NCBI RefSeq assembly: GCF_006715045.1
Contig: NZ_VFML01000002.1
Span: 1,054,001-1,118,000, forward strand
Length of the DNA stretch: 64,000 nt
Reading direction: 5' to 3'
From: Amycolatopsis cihanbeyliensis
GTDB lineage: Bacteria; Actinomycetota; Actinomycetes; Mycobacteriales; Pseudonocardiaceae
Shown here one piece after another: positions 18,693-27,320 of the stretch (within the stretch, counting starts at the first letter, position 1; each line of letters begins with the position of its first letter). Made by a program: the position numbers and the translations under genes. The notes under the pieces were generated by a model, which did no database searches, had not been told where the DNA came from, and was given only the letters and a program-made list of their open reading frames with translations.

Positions 18693-19469
18693 ATGATGAG
18701 GACCCTGCTGGTCCGCGGCATGGTCGCGGGCCTGGCCGCCGGCCTGCTGGCCACCCTGTTCGCCTACTTCTTCGGTGAGCCTTCGGTGAACGCCGCCATC
18801 GGCATCGAGGAGGCCGGTGGTGCCGCCCACTCGCACGGGCAGGAACCCGATGCCGCGGCACACGACCACGGCGGCGAGGAGGCGTTGGTCAGCCGGGACG
18901 TACAGAGCACCGTCGGCCTGCTCACCGGGGTCGCCGGCTACGGCATCGCCGTCGGCGGCCTGTTCGCGCTGGCTTTCGCCGTACTGCACGGCAGGGTCGG
19001 CGCGCTGCGCCCCCGGCTGTCCGCCGCGCTGCTCGCGGCGGGTGCCTTCGTGGTGGTCGTGCTGGTGCCCTTCCTCAAGTACCCGGCGAACCCACCCGCG
19101 GTCGGCAGCGGCGAGACCATCGGCTCGCGCACCGCGCTCTACTTCGGGTTCGCCGGGATCTCCGTGCTCGTCGCCATCGTGGCCGTGTACGCGGGCCGCA
19201 AGCTGGCCGACCGACTCGGCGGCTGGCAGGGCGGCCTGCTCGGCGCGGGCGGATATCTCGTGGTGATGGCGGTGTGCGCCGTACTCATGCCGGTCGTCGA
19301 CGAGGTTCCGCCGGAGTTCCCCGGCTCCACCCTGTGGACCTTCCGGCTCGCCTCGCTCGGCACCCAGCTGGTGCTGTGGACCGGCCTCGGCCTGGTGTTC
19401 GGCGCGCTGGTCGAGCGGGTGCTGCGGCCGCGGACCACGCACCACGCCGCCGCGGCAGCGGTCAGCTGA
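18693..19469 (+). CDS. cbtA: Cobalt transporter subunit CbtA
   Basis: A 258-residue membrane protein with about five hydrophobic segments, beginning MMRTLLVRGMVAGLAAGLLA. A histidine-rich loop (AAHSHGQEPDAAAHDHGGE) between the first two spans is a likely metal-binding site and matches the CbtA family. It is 27 bases after cbtB and shares its riboswitch. The 3' end overlaps the convergent cobD gene by 8 bases. Confidence 0.92.
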   Translation: MMRTLLVRGMVAGLAAGLLATLFAYFFGEPSVNAAIGIEEAGGAAHSHGQEPDAAAHDHGGEEALVSRDVQSTVGLLTGVAGYGIAVGGLFALAFAVLHGRVGALRPRLSAALLAAGAFVVVVLVPFLKYPANPPAVGSGETIGSRTALYFGFAGISVLVAIVAVYAGRKLADRLGGWQGGLLGAGGYLVVMAVCAVLMPVVDEVPPEFPGSTLWTFRLASLGTQLVLWTGLGLVFGALVERVLRPRTTHHAAAAAVS

Positions 19470-20412
19470 CCCGCCGGTGACGCCGAGCGAGTGCCACGCT
19501 CACCCCGAGCGCGGCCAGCCCGACGATCCGGGAGAGCCGGACCGCGCCGCGCAGTGCGGCTGGTCCGGGCGGCGGGCCGTCGCCCAGCGTGCCACGGTCG
19601 GAGACCTGGCCCTGGTAGCTGTTCCGGCCGCCCAGCCGCACGCCCAGTGCCCCGGCGAAGGCCGCCTCGACCGGCCCGGCGTTCGGGCTCGGGTGCTGCC
19701 GGGCGTCCCGCCGCCACGCTCGCCACGCCCGTGCCGGCCTGCCGCCCACCAGCGGCGCGCCCACCGTCGCCGCGGCGGCGCTCAGCCGTGCGGGCAGCAG
19801 GTTGGCAAGGTCATCCGCTCTGGCGGAGGCCCAACCGAACCGCAGGTGCCGCGCCGAGGGGTGGCCGACCATCGCGTCCAGGGTGTTCAGCGCCCGGTAC
19901 CCGAGCAGGCCGGGAACACCGGCCACCCCGCCCCACAGCAGCGGCGCGACTACCGCGTCCGAGGTGTTCTCCGCGATCGACTCGGTGGCGGCCCTGGCCA
20001 GCCCTTCGGCGTCCAGCCCCGCGGGGTCACGCCCGCACAGATGCGGCAGCCTGGCCCGCGCACCCTGCACGTCGCCCCGCTCGAGCAGGGCGGCGAGCGC
20101 CGCACCCTCGGCGGCGAGCCCGCGCCCACCGAGCACCGCCCAGGTCGCCGCCGCGGTGCTCACCAGCCTCGCCACCGGCCTGCCCCTGGTGGCCACGTGC
20201 AGCACACCACCCGCGCCGGTCACCGCCCCGGCACACGCCAGGGTGTACAGCAGCCCGCGCGGGCGGGAGTCGGCCCACACGCGCCGTTCGAGCCGCTCGG
20301 CCGCCTGCCCGAACAGCGCTACCGGGTGGCCGCGCCGCGGGTCGCCGAAGGCGGCGTCGGCCAGGTAACCGGCGAGGATGCCGGCCGCGGTCGCCGAATG
20401 TGGGGTCAGCAC
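19462..20412 (-). CDS. cobD: Adenosylcobinamide-phosphate synthase (CobD/CbiB)
   Basis: A 316-residue membrane enzyme that attaches aminopropanol (or its phosphate) to adenosylcobyric acid. Family blocks are LAGYLADAAFGDPRRGHPVALFG at the N-terminus, ATESIAENTSDAVVAPLLWG and YRALNTLDAMVGHPSARH in the middle, and SPNAGPVEAAFAGALGVRLGG near the end. GTG 20412 was chosen because AGGG lies 8 bases upstream; another GTG nine bases earlier is possible. It is divergent from cobU. Confidence 0.93.
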   Translation of the reverse strand: MLTPHSATAAGILAGYLADAAFGDPRRGHPVALFGQAAERLERRVWADSRPRGLLYTLACAGAVTGAGGVLHVATRGRPVARLVSTAAATWAVLGGRGLAAEGAALAALLERGDVQGARARLPHLCGRDPAGLDAEGLARAATESIAENTSDAVVAPLLWGGVAGVPGLLGYRALNTLDAMVGHPSARHLRFGWASARADDLANLLPARLSAAAATVGAPLVGGRPARAWRAWRRDARQHPSPNAGPVEAAFAGALGVRLGGRNSYQGQVSDRGTLGDGPPPGPAALRGAVRLSRIVGLAALGVSVALARRHRRVS

Positions 20413-20448
20413 GGCACGCACCCTAATCTGTCCGCGAGAATGCCGGGC

Positions 20449-21093
20449 ATGACGACGCAACCGACGCGACGGCTCGCCGCTCTCGTGGCCGCACGGCTGG
20501 AGGCCGGGGTACGGGCGTTACGCCGCTACACGGGCCACCCGGGAGACGACGGTCGGGTGCTGATCCTCGGCGGGGTGCGCTCCGGCAAGTCCCGGCATGC
20601 CGAACGGCTGTGCGCCCGGCATGCCGAGGTCACCTACGTGGCGGCCGGGTTACCGCCGAGCGAGGACGACCCGGAGTGGGCCGCCAGGGTGGCCGCTCAC
20701 CGCGAACGCAGGCCCGCACACTGGCGCACGGTGGAGACGACCGATCTCGCCGGGGTGCTGCGTACGGCGTCCGACCCGCTGCTGATCGACTGCCTCGGCA
20801 CCTGGCTGAGCCGGGTCCTGGACGAGGTGGGTGCCTGGCGGCAGACCGAGGGCTGGCAGGAGCGGATCGACGAGCGGCTGACCGATTTCGTCGACGCCTG
20901 GCGCTCCGCACGGGTGCCGGTGATCGCGGTCAGTAACGAGGTCGGGATGGGAATCGTGCCGCCGACGGTGTCCGGTCGGGTGTTCCGCGACGTGCTCGGG
21001 TCGCTGAACAGCCAGGTCGCCAGGCACTCCGACGCCGTGCAACTGATCGTGGCCGGGCGGATACTCAGACTACAGGAGAGGGGCTTGCCGTGA
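20449..21093 (+). CDS. cobU: Adenosylcobinamide kinase / adenosylcobinamide-phosphate guanylyltransferase (CobU)
   Basis: About 214 residues. The P-loop ILGGVRSGKSRHAERL lies near residue 38, after an extra N-terminal segment (QPTRRLAALVAARLEAGV) not needed for catalysis. Other CobU features are VTYVAAGLPPSEDDPEW and the block VIAVSNEVGMGIVPPTVSGR. It phosphorylates adenosylcobinamide and transfers GMP to it. The exact start is uncertain: ATG 20440 is equally possible. It overlaps cobT by 4 bases (GTGA). Confidence 0.93.
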   Translation: MTTQPTRRLAALVAARLEAGVRALRRYTGHPGDDGRVLILGGVRSGKSRHAERLCARHAEVTYVAAGLPPSEDDPEWAARVAAHRERRPAHWRTVETTDLAGVLRTASDPLLIDCLGTWLSRVLDEVGAWRQTEGWQERIDERLTDFVDAWRSARVPVIAVSNEVGMGIVPPTVSGRVFRDVLGSLNSQVARHSDAVQLIVAGRILRLQERGLP

Positions 21094-22133
21094 CCAACCC
21101 CCGGATACCGATCCCGGAGCCGAGCGGGCGAGCCCGGGCGGAAGCCGAGCGCCGCCTTGACGGGCTGGTGAAACCGCTGGGTGCCCTGGGCAGGCTGGAG
21201 GAGCTGGCCGCCTGGCTCAGCGCGGCGCACGACAGCGTTCCCCCGCGCGCACTCGACGACGTGCGGGTGGTCGTGTTCGCCGGCGACCACGGGGTGGCCG
21301 AGCGCGCGGCGGTGTCGGCCTATCCAAGGGAGATCACCGCGGCCATGGTCCGCGTGTTCCTCTCCGGCGTCAGCGGGGTCGGCGTGCTGGCCGACCAGGC
21401 CGGTGCCCGAGTACGGGTACTGGACATCGCGGTGGACGGGGAGCCGGACGTGCCACCCGAGGTGGTCCGGCACAAGATCCGGCGCGGCTCCGGCTCGATC
21501 GACACCGCCGACGCGCTCGACGCGGGCGAGGCCGAGCGTGCCTTCGCGGCCGGGCGCGCGGTCGCCGACGAGGAGCTCGACGCCGGCGCCGAGCTGCTGA
21601 TTCCCGGGGACATGGGGATCGGGAACACCACGGTCGCCGCCGCGCTGGTCGCCGCGTCGCTCGGGCTGCCGGCCGAGGACGTGGTAGGCAGCGGCACCGG
21701 GGTGGACGACGCGGGCCGGGCCCGCAAGGTCGGGATCGTCCGCGCGGCCCTCGACCGGGCCGGGCACCGCGCGGCCGAGCCGTTCGACCTGCTCACCGCC
21801 CTGGGCAGCGCCTGCGCCGCGGCTACCGCGGGGTTCCTGGTGCAGGCCGCGGCCCGGCGGGTTCCGGTGTTGCTGGACGGGGTGTTCTCCGGCGCCGCGG
21901 CGCTGGTGGCCAGGGAGCTGGCGCCGGGGGCCGAGCGCTGGTGGCTGGCCGGGCACCGCTCCACCGAGCCCGCGCAGGCCTTCGCGCTGAAGGCGCTGGG
22001 CCTGGACCCGATTCTGGACCTCGGCCTGCGGCTCGGTGAGGGCAGTGGCGCCGTGCAGGCCGTCGCGGTGTTGCGCTCGGCTCGCGCCGTGCTCGCCGGG
22101 ATGGGTTCCCTGGCCGACCTCGACCTCGCCTGA
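21090..22133 (+). CDS. cobT: Nicotinate-nucleotide--dimethylbenzimidazole phosphoribosyltransferase (CobT)
   Basis: A 347-residue enzyme that makes alpha-ribazole phosphate for the lower ligand of B12. Recognisable blocks are LVKPLGALGRLEELA at the N-terminus, VVVFAGDHGVAERAAVSAYP, PGDMGIGNTTVAAAL, GTGVDDAGRARKVGIVRAAL, and the C-terminal DLGLRLGEGSGAVQA that contains the catalytic Glu. Starts with GTG overlapping cobU. Confidence 0.95.
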   Translation: MTNPRIPIPEPSGRARAEAERRLDGLVKPLGALGRLEELAAWLSAAHDSVPPRALDDVRVVVFAGDHGVAERAAVSAYPREITAAMVRVFLSGVSGVGVLADQAGARVRVLDIAVDGEPDVPPEVVRHKIRRGSGSIDTADALDAGEAERAFAAGRAVADEELDAGAELLIPGDMGIGNTTVAAALVAASLGLPAEDVVGSGTGVDDAGRARKVGIVRAALDRAGHRAAEPFDLLTALGSACAAATAGFLVQAAARRVPVLLDGVFSGAAALVARELAPGAERWWLAGHRSTEPAQAFALKALGLDPILDLGLRLGEGSGAVQAVAVLRSARAVLAGMGSLADLDLA

Positions 22134-22142
22134 GCGGGTTCC

Positions 22143-22895
22143 GTGCTGGACGCGCTGCGGATGGCCCTCGGCACGCTCACCGCACTGCCGGTGCCGGCGC
22201 CGAGCACCGTCGACCGGCGGGTGGCGGGCGGGGCCATGCTGCTCGCGCCGCTCGCCGCGGTACCCCTCGCCGTGCTGGGCTGCCTGGTCCTGACCGGTGG
22301 GGACGCGCTCGGCCTGCCCGCGCTGGCCGCCGCCGGCCTTGCCATCGGAGTCGTCGCGCTCGGCAGCAGGGGCCTGCACCTGGACGGCCTCGCGGACACC
22401 GCGGACGGGCTCGCCGCCTCCTACGACCGGCGGCGGGCGCTGGCGGTGATGCGCACCGGCGACTCGGGGCCGTCCGGGGTCGCCACCCTGCTGCTCGTGC
22501 TGCTCGTGCAGTGCGCGGCCACGGCCGGTGCGGTGCGGGCGGGGCACGGGGTGGCGGCCGTGGCGATCGCGGTGGTCGCCGGGCGCGCCGCCGTGATCCT
22601 GTGCTGCGCCCGCGGCGTCCCCTCCGCTCGACCGGACGGCCTCGGCAGCGCGGTGGCGGGCACGGTCGCCCTGCCGGCGGCCGCCGCCGTGCTACTGGGG
22701 CTGGCCGCGCTGGCCGCACTCGCCCCCGGCCTCGTGTGGTGGCGTGGGCCACTCGCCGTGCTGCTGGGGCTGCTGGCCGCCGCCGCGCTGTTGTGGCGGT
22801 GCCTGCGCCGCTTCGGCGGGATCACCGGCGATGTCCTCGGCGCCTGCGTGGAGACCGCCACCGCCACCACACTGCTCGCCCTCAGCACGGGGTAA
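22143..22895 (+). CDS. cobS: Adenosylcobinamide-GDP ribazoletransferase (CobS)
   Basis: A 250-residue polytopic membrane enzyme that joins adenosylcobinamide-GDP and alpha-ribazole in the last assembly step of cobalamin. The signature SRGLHLDGLADTADGLAA with its acidic residues lies near residue 80, followed by VMRTGDSGPSGVATLLL; the C-terminal FGGITGDVLGACVETAT is also conserved. GTG 22143 is nine bases after cobT. It closes the cobUTS operon. Confidence 0.95.
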   Translation: MLDALRMALGTLTALPVPAPSTVDRRVAGGAMLLAPLAAVPLAVLGCLVLTGGDALGLPALAAAGLAIGVVALGSRGLHLDGLADTADGLAASYDRRRALAVMRTGDSGPSGVATLLLVLLVQCAATAGAVRAGHGVAAVAIAVVAGRAAVILCCARGVPSARPDGLGSAVAGTVALPAAAAVLLGLAALAALAPGLVWWRGPLAVLLGLLAAAALLWRCLRRFGGITGDVLGACVETATATTLLALSTG

Positions 22896-22899
22896 GTGC

Positions 22900-22978
22900 C
22901 CTGAACGTGGCTTTCGGGACGTTGAATGTCCCAATAGTGCCGTTCGCGACGTCTGACGTCCGCAACGCCACGTTCAGG
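22900..22978. repeat. 79-bp palindromic intergenic repeat, copy B
   Basis: Same outer 12-bp arms as the copy at 10250-10328 (CCTGAACGTGGC and complement). Inner hairpins are GGGAC/GTCCC and GACGT/ACGTC, which differ from copy A by compensating base pairs. The central CCGTTCGCGAC is identical. It lies between cobS and the convergent dehydrogenase gene and may also help terminate transcription. Confidence 0.85.
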
Positions 22979-22992
22979 CCCCCCGGGGGGGT

Positions 22993-23907
22993 TCAGTACT
23001 CGCCGTGCACCAGGTTCTTCGGTAGCTCGCCGTTGACGTAGAGCTCGATCTCCGAGGCCGCGACCGCGTAGGAGCGGCGCTGCGCCCCGCGGGCGGCACC
23101 CGCGACGTGCGGGGTCAGCACCAGGCCCGGAACCGTCCACAACGGATGGTCGGGCGGCAGCGGCTCGGGATCGGTGACGTCGAGGGCGGCCCGCAGCCGC
23201 CCGGTGCGCAGCTCCGCGAGCAGCGCGTCGGGGTCCACGACCCGGCCGCGGGAGGCGTTCACCAGGATGGCCCCCTCGGACATCGCGGCCAGGAACTTGG
23301 CGTCCACCATGCCGTGCGTGCGGGAGGTCAGCGGCACCATCAGGGCCACCACGTCGTGGTCACCGAGCAGGTCCGGCAACTCCTCGACCGCGTGCACCCC
23401 CGGCCGCGAGGTGAGACCTACCATGGTGACCCTGGTGTCGAACGGTTCCAGCCTGTGCCGCAACCGGGTCCCGAGGTCACCCGCACCGACGATCAGCACG
23501 TTCTTGCCCTGCAGGCTGTCCGTGGTGCGCCTGCTCCACCTGCGCGCGTCCTGGTCCGCGGCGAAGCTGACCAGCTCGCGGTATATGGACAGCAGCACCG
23601 CCACCACCCATTCGGCGGTACTACCGCCATGCGCCCCGCGACAGGTGGACAGCAGGATGCCCTCCGGCACGCCCGACACCCAGTCCTCCGCGCCGGCCGA
23701 GAGCAGCTGGATGAGCTTCACGCTGGGCAGTCCGGCGAAGAACGACCCGTCCGCGGGCGCACCGTGGAAACCGGGGATCAACACCTCGGCCTCGCGCGCC
23801 TCCGGCGGCAACGGCTCGCCCCACTCGTAGCGAACCGGGCGGACACCGTCGACGACCGAGAGCGCGTCCATCCCGTCATCGTCGGGAACCAGCACGATTA
23901 CCGTCAT
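22993..23907 (-). CDS. NAD(P)-dependent 2-hydroxyacid dehydrogenase
   Basis: A 304-residue D-isomer-specific 2-hydroxyacid dehydrogenase. The Rossmann motif is VLIVGAGDLGTRLRHRL near residue 140. Catalytic Arg lies in ILVNASRGRVVDPDALL, Glu in DVTDPEPLPPDHPLW, and His in LTPHVAGAARG. Known relatives reduce 2-keto acids such as glyoxylate, hydroxypyruvate or phosphoglycerate intermediates; the substrate is not evident. ATG 23907 was preferred; GTG three codons upstream is possible. Confidence 0.9.
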   Translation of the reverse strand: MTVIVLVPDDDGMDALSVVDGVRPVRYEWGEPLPPEAREAEVLIPGFHGAPADGSFFAGLPSVKLIQLLSAGAEDWVSGVPEGILLSTCRGAHGGSTAEWVVAVLLSIYRELVSFAADQDARRWSRRTTDSLQGKNVLIVGAGDLGTRLRHRLEPFDTRVTMVGLTSRPGVHAVEELPDLLGDHDVVALMVPLTSRTHGMVDAKFLAAMSEGAILVNASRGRVVDPDALLAELRTGRLRAALDVTDPEPLPPDHPLWTVPGLVLTPHVAGAARGAQRRSYAVAASEIELYVNGELPKNLVHGEY

Positions 23908-23999
23908 GATCGCCACGTTATCGAGCCTACGTGGCCTGCGCCTCCCCCATCCGACACCACTTACTCGAGATTCACCACGGGCGACATAGGCTCGGCAGG

Positions 24000-25193
24000 G
24001 TGCGAACCCGGTTCAGGAGGAACACCGGCTGGCCGCTGGCGCTGCTGGCCGGCGGGTTGTTGCTGTCCAGCTGCGCCGAGTTCGACGACTCCGTGGCGGG
24101 ACAGACTTGGGAACCGGCCCCGAAGTTGACCCCGGAAGCCGGCCCGCAGCCCCAGCTACCCGAGGCGGACGGCACCGGGGCGGGGCCGGCGACGCCGGGC
24201 ACACCGCAAACCTCGATCCCGCCGCCGGAAGGCTGCACCGACTTCGACCAGGCGGTACTCGGCACCTGCATGGACACCGTGGCGGCGGTGGCCGTGCTGC
24301 CGGACATGAGCGCGCTGGCCGGTGAACGCAAGAGCGGCAAGGTGTTCCGTACCGCGCGGACCCAGAGCGGGCCGACGAAGGAGGAACTCGCCACACTCAC
24401 GGTGCAGGCGGCCGGGGACGGCGGGCTCACCGGACTGGCCCTCTCCCCCAGCTATGCCGAGGACCGGCTGGTGTTCGCGTACGTGACCACCGCCACCGAC
24501 AACCGGGTGGTTCGCTTCGCCAAGGGGCAACCGGCGAAACCGATCCTCACCGGCATTCCCAAGGGGCCGACCGGCAACCGCGGGGCGCTGGCCACCGACC
24601 GCACCGGTGCCCTGCTGGTCGCCACCGGCAACGCCGGGGACGAGCGGGCGGCGGCCGACCCGAACTCGCTGGCGGGAAAGGTGCTGCGGATCGACACCAC
24701 GGGCAACCCGGCGAAGGGAAACCCGACCCCGGACTCCGCTGTGCTGGCCGGCGGCCTGCACAGCCCCGGTGGCCTCTGCCAGTCCCTTGACGGCTCCCGG
24801 CGCTGGGTGACCGACCGCGGACCGGGCAAGGACGCGATCTACCGGATCGAGGACGGGAAACCACTCAGCACACCCGCCTGGACCTGGCCGGACCAGCCGG
24901 GTGTCGCCGGTTGCGCGGACACCGGCACGGTGGTGGCCCTCGCCACCGCACAGGCGGGCAACGTGCAGTTGCTGCCGGTGTCCGACGACGGCTCGGTCGG
25001 CGGCGAGCCGGCGACCATCCTGGACGGCGAGGACACCAGGTCCTACGGCAAGCTCGCCGGGATGGCCATCGTCGACGAGACGACCGCGGTGGTCGGCACC
25101 GTCAACAAGGACGGTGGTGAGCCGGTCTCCAGCGACGACCGCACCGTGGTGCTCCCGATCCAGCCCAGCGACCGGGGCGGTGGCCGGGACTGA
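24000..25193 (+). CDS. Lipoprotein with a soluble glucose-dehydrogenase-like beta-propeller (PQQ-dependent sugar dehydrogenase family)
   Basis: A 397-residue lipoprotein. The signal has an Arg-rich start and the lipobox LLLSSC near residue 25; a Pro-rich linker follows. The rest has blade-like repeats such as GLTGLALSPSYAEDRLVFAYV, NRGALATDRTGALLVATGN and GGLHSPGGLCQSLDGSRRWV, which match the soluble PQQ-dependent dehydrogenase fold. Several residues usual for PQQ binding cannot be checked by eye, so activity is uncertain. The GTG start is only about 8 bases after a TAGGCT box, so the message may be leaderless. Confidence 0.75.
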   Translation: MRTRFRRNTGWPLALLAGGLLLSSCAEFDDSVAGQTWEPAPKLTPEAGPQPQLPEADGTGAGPATPGTPQTSIPPPEGCTDFDQAVLGTCMDTVAAVAVLPDMSALAGERKSGKVFRTARTQSGPTKEELATLTVQAAGDGGLTGLALSPSYAEDRLVFAYVTTATDNRVVRFAKGQPAKPILTGIPKGPTGNRGALATDRTGALLVATGNAGDERAAADPNSLAGKVLRIDTTGNPAKGNPTPDSAVLAGGLHSPGGLCQSLDGSRRWVTDRGPGKDAIYRIEDGKPLSTPAWTWPDQPGVAGCADTGTVVALATAQAGNVQLLPVSDDGSVGGEPATILDGEDTRSYGKLAGMAIVDETTAVVGTVNKDGGEPVSSDDRTVVLPIQPSDRGGGRD

Positions 25194-25209
25194 CCGGCCG
25201 CCGCGGCGG

Positions 25210-25731
25210 TCACCTGCGCCGGCGACTCGCCAGCACCTCCAGCAGGGCCGCGACGAACGAGGCCACGGTCGCGACCATCCCGAGGTAACGACCGAAGCCG
25301 GCGGCCACCGCCACCCCCGCCTCGTCGAGCAGCGCGTGCTCCTCGGCGCCGAACTGCCACCCGATACCCACCCAGGCGAGCACCAGCAGGGCGAGCACGA
25401 CGATCGTGGCGACCAGCCACAACTGCGGCAGCCCGGCCACCCGGACCGCGCGGAACTGCCCGAACGCCAGTACGGCGACCCCGGCGAGCAGGAGCAGCAA
25501 CGGCGGGCCCCAGGCCAGCACCCCCGAACTCCACGCGTCCCGCACGACGTCCGCGGCGGGCAGCTCGGACAGTGCCGCGGCCAGCTCAGGGTCGTCCGAA
25601 CTCAGCACCGTCCACGGCAGGAAGAGCGCGATCGTGGCGAGCAGCCCGGCCCCGAAGCCGAGCCACTGCCGCCAGGTGACCGCGTGCAGGCGAAAGCGGG
25701 CAGGTTCCGTGCGCTTGGTAGCGCGGCTCAC
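25210..25731 (-). CDS. Membrane protein with four predicted spans, unknown function
   Basis: A 173-residue protein. GTG 25731 is preceded by AAGGAG at 7 bases. Four hydrophobic segments are visible: FGAGLLATIALFLPW, VLAWGPPLLLLLAGVAVLAF, LWLVATIVVLALLVLAWVGI and YLGMVATVASFVAALLEV. The loop between the first two is acidic. The N-terminus is basic (SRATKRTEPARFRLH). No family recognised. It is convergent with the beta-propeller gene. Confidence 0.7.
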   Translation of the reverse strand: MSRATKRTEPARFRLHAVTWRQWLGFGAGLLATIALFLPWTVLSSDDPELAAALSELPAADVVRDAWSSGVLAWGPPLLLLLAGVAVLAFGQFRAVRVAGLPQLWLVATIVVLALLVLAWVGIGWQFGAEEHALLDEAGVAVAAGFGRYLGMVATVASFVAALLEVLASRRRR

Positions 25732-25817
25732 TCCAACTCCTTTGCCACCGACTCCAGCGGGATCCGAACGGCTCAAGGTAGTGGTGGGCCGCACGGATCG
25801 TCACGGCCCGCCCGGGG

Positions 25818-27320
25818 CTACCGGCAGCGCTCCATGATCAGTTCGCGCACCCGCTTGGCGTCGGCCTGGCCCTTGGTGGCCTTCATCACCGCGCCCACGA
25901 TCGCGCCGGCGGCCTGCACCTTGCCGCCACGGATCTTCTCCACCACGTCCGGTTGCGCGGCCAGCGCCTCGTCCACCGCGGCGATCAGGGCGGAGTCGTC
26001 GGAGACCACCTTCAGCCCGCGCCGCTCGATCACCTCGCCGGGCTCACCCTCGCCGTCGAGCACGCCCTGCACGACCTCGCGGGCGAGCTTGTTGGTCAGC
26101 TCCCCCTGCTTGACCAGGCCGATCACGGTGGCGACCTGCGCCGGGGTGATCGGCAGCCCGGCGAGCTCGACCTCGCGGGTGTTGGCCTGCTGGGTCAGGT
26201 ACTGCACCCACCAGCTGCGTGCCTCGCCCGGCTCGGCCCCGGCGTCCACGGTGGCCGCGACCAGGTCGGCGGCGCCGGTGTTGACCAGGTCCCGCAGTTC
26301 CTCGTCGGTGAGGTTCCACTCCTGCTGGATGCGCTTGCGCCGCTCCCACGGCAACTCGGGCAGGGTGCCGCGCAGTTGCTCGACCCACTGCGGGGAGGGC
26401 GCGATCGGCACCAGGTCCGGCTCGGGGAAGTAGCGGTAGTCCTCGGCGGTCTCCTTGGTGCGACCGGCCGAGGTGGTGCCGTCTGCCTCCTGGAAGTGCC
26501 TGGTCTCCTGCCGGATGCCGCCGCCGTCGGCGAGGATCGCGGCATGCCGGGTCATCTCGTACCGCACCGCCCGTTCCACGCTGCGCAACGAGTTGACGTT
26601 CTTGGTCTCGGTGCGGGTACCGAACTCGGTGGCGCCCCTGGGCATCAGCGAGACGTTCGCGTCACAGCGCAACGAGCCCTGGTCCATGCGCACATCGGAG
26701 ACATCCATGGCGCGCAGCAGGTCACGCAGGGCGGTGACGTAGGCACGGGCGACCTCGGGCGCCCGCTCGCCGATCCCGGTGATCGGCTTGGTGACGATCT
26801 CGATCAGCGGCACCCCGGCCCGGTTGTAGTCCAGCAACGAGTGCTCGGCGCCGTGGATCCGCCCGGTCGCACCGCCGACATGCAGCGACTTGCCGGTGTC
26901 CTCCTCCATATGCGCCCGCTCGATGCCGATCCGGACGACCTCACCGTCGTCCAGCACCACATCCAGGTAACCGTCGAAGGCGATCGGCTCGTCGTACTGC
27001 GAGGTCTGGAAGTTCTTCGGCATGTCGGGGTAGAAGTAGTTCTTCCTGGCGAACCGGCACCAGGGCGCGATCTCGCAGTTGAGCGCGAGGCCGATCCGGA
27101 TCGCCGACTCCACCGCGCTGCCGTTGACCACCGGCAGCGCGCCGGGAAGGCCGAGGCAGGTCGGGCAGACATGCGTGTTCGGCTCGCCGCCGAACAGGTT
27201 CGGGCAGCCGCAGAACATCTTGGTCGCGGTGGACAGCTCCACGTGCACCTCGAGCCCGAGCACCGGGTCGAAGCGCTCGACGACCTCCGCGTAGTCCATC
27301 AACTCGGCCACAGCCGTCAC
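25818..27320 (-). CDS. gatB: Aspartyl/glutamyl-tRNA amidotransferase subunit B
   Basis: A 500-residue GatB. The family signature [20 protein letters not shown] opens the catalytic cradle and contributes metal-binding cysteines ([22 protein letters not shown]). The C-terminal YqeY-like tRNA-binding tail is present ([20 protein letters not shown]). Together with GatC and GatA it converts mischarged Glu-tRNA(Gln) or Asp-tRNA(Asn). GTG 27320 overlaps the gatA stop (GTGA). Confidence 0.97.
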   Translation of the reverse strand: MTAVAELMDYAEVVERFDPVLGLEVHVELSTATKMFCGCPNLFGGEPNTHVCPTCLGLPGALPVVNGSAVESAIRIGLALNCEIAPWCRFARKNYFYPDMPKNFQTSQYDEPIAFDGYLDVVLDDGEVVRIGIERAHMEEDTGKSLHVGGATGRIHGAEHSLLDYNRAGVPLIEIVTKPITGIGERAPEVARAYVTALRDLLRAMDVSDVRMDQGSLRCDANVSLMPRGATEFGTRTETKNVNSLRSVERAVRYEMTRHAAILADGGGIRQETRHFQEADGTTSAGRTKETAEDYRYFPEPDLVPIAPSPQWVEQLRGTLPELPWERRKRIQQEWNLTDEELRDLVNTGAADLVAATVDAGAEPGEARSWWVQYLTQQANTREVELAGLPITPAQVATVIGLVKQGELTNKLAREVVQGVLDGEGEPGEVIERRGLKVVSDDSALIAAVDEALAAQPDVVEKIRGGKVQAAGAIVGAVMKATKGQADAKRVRELIMERCR

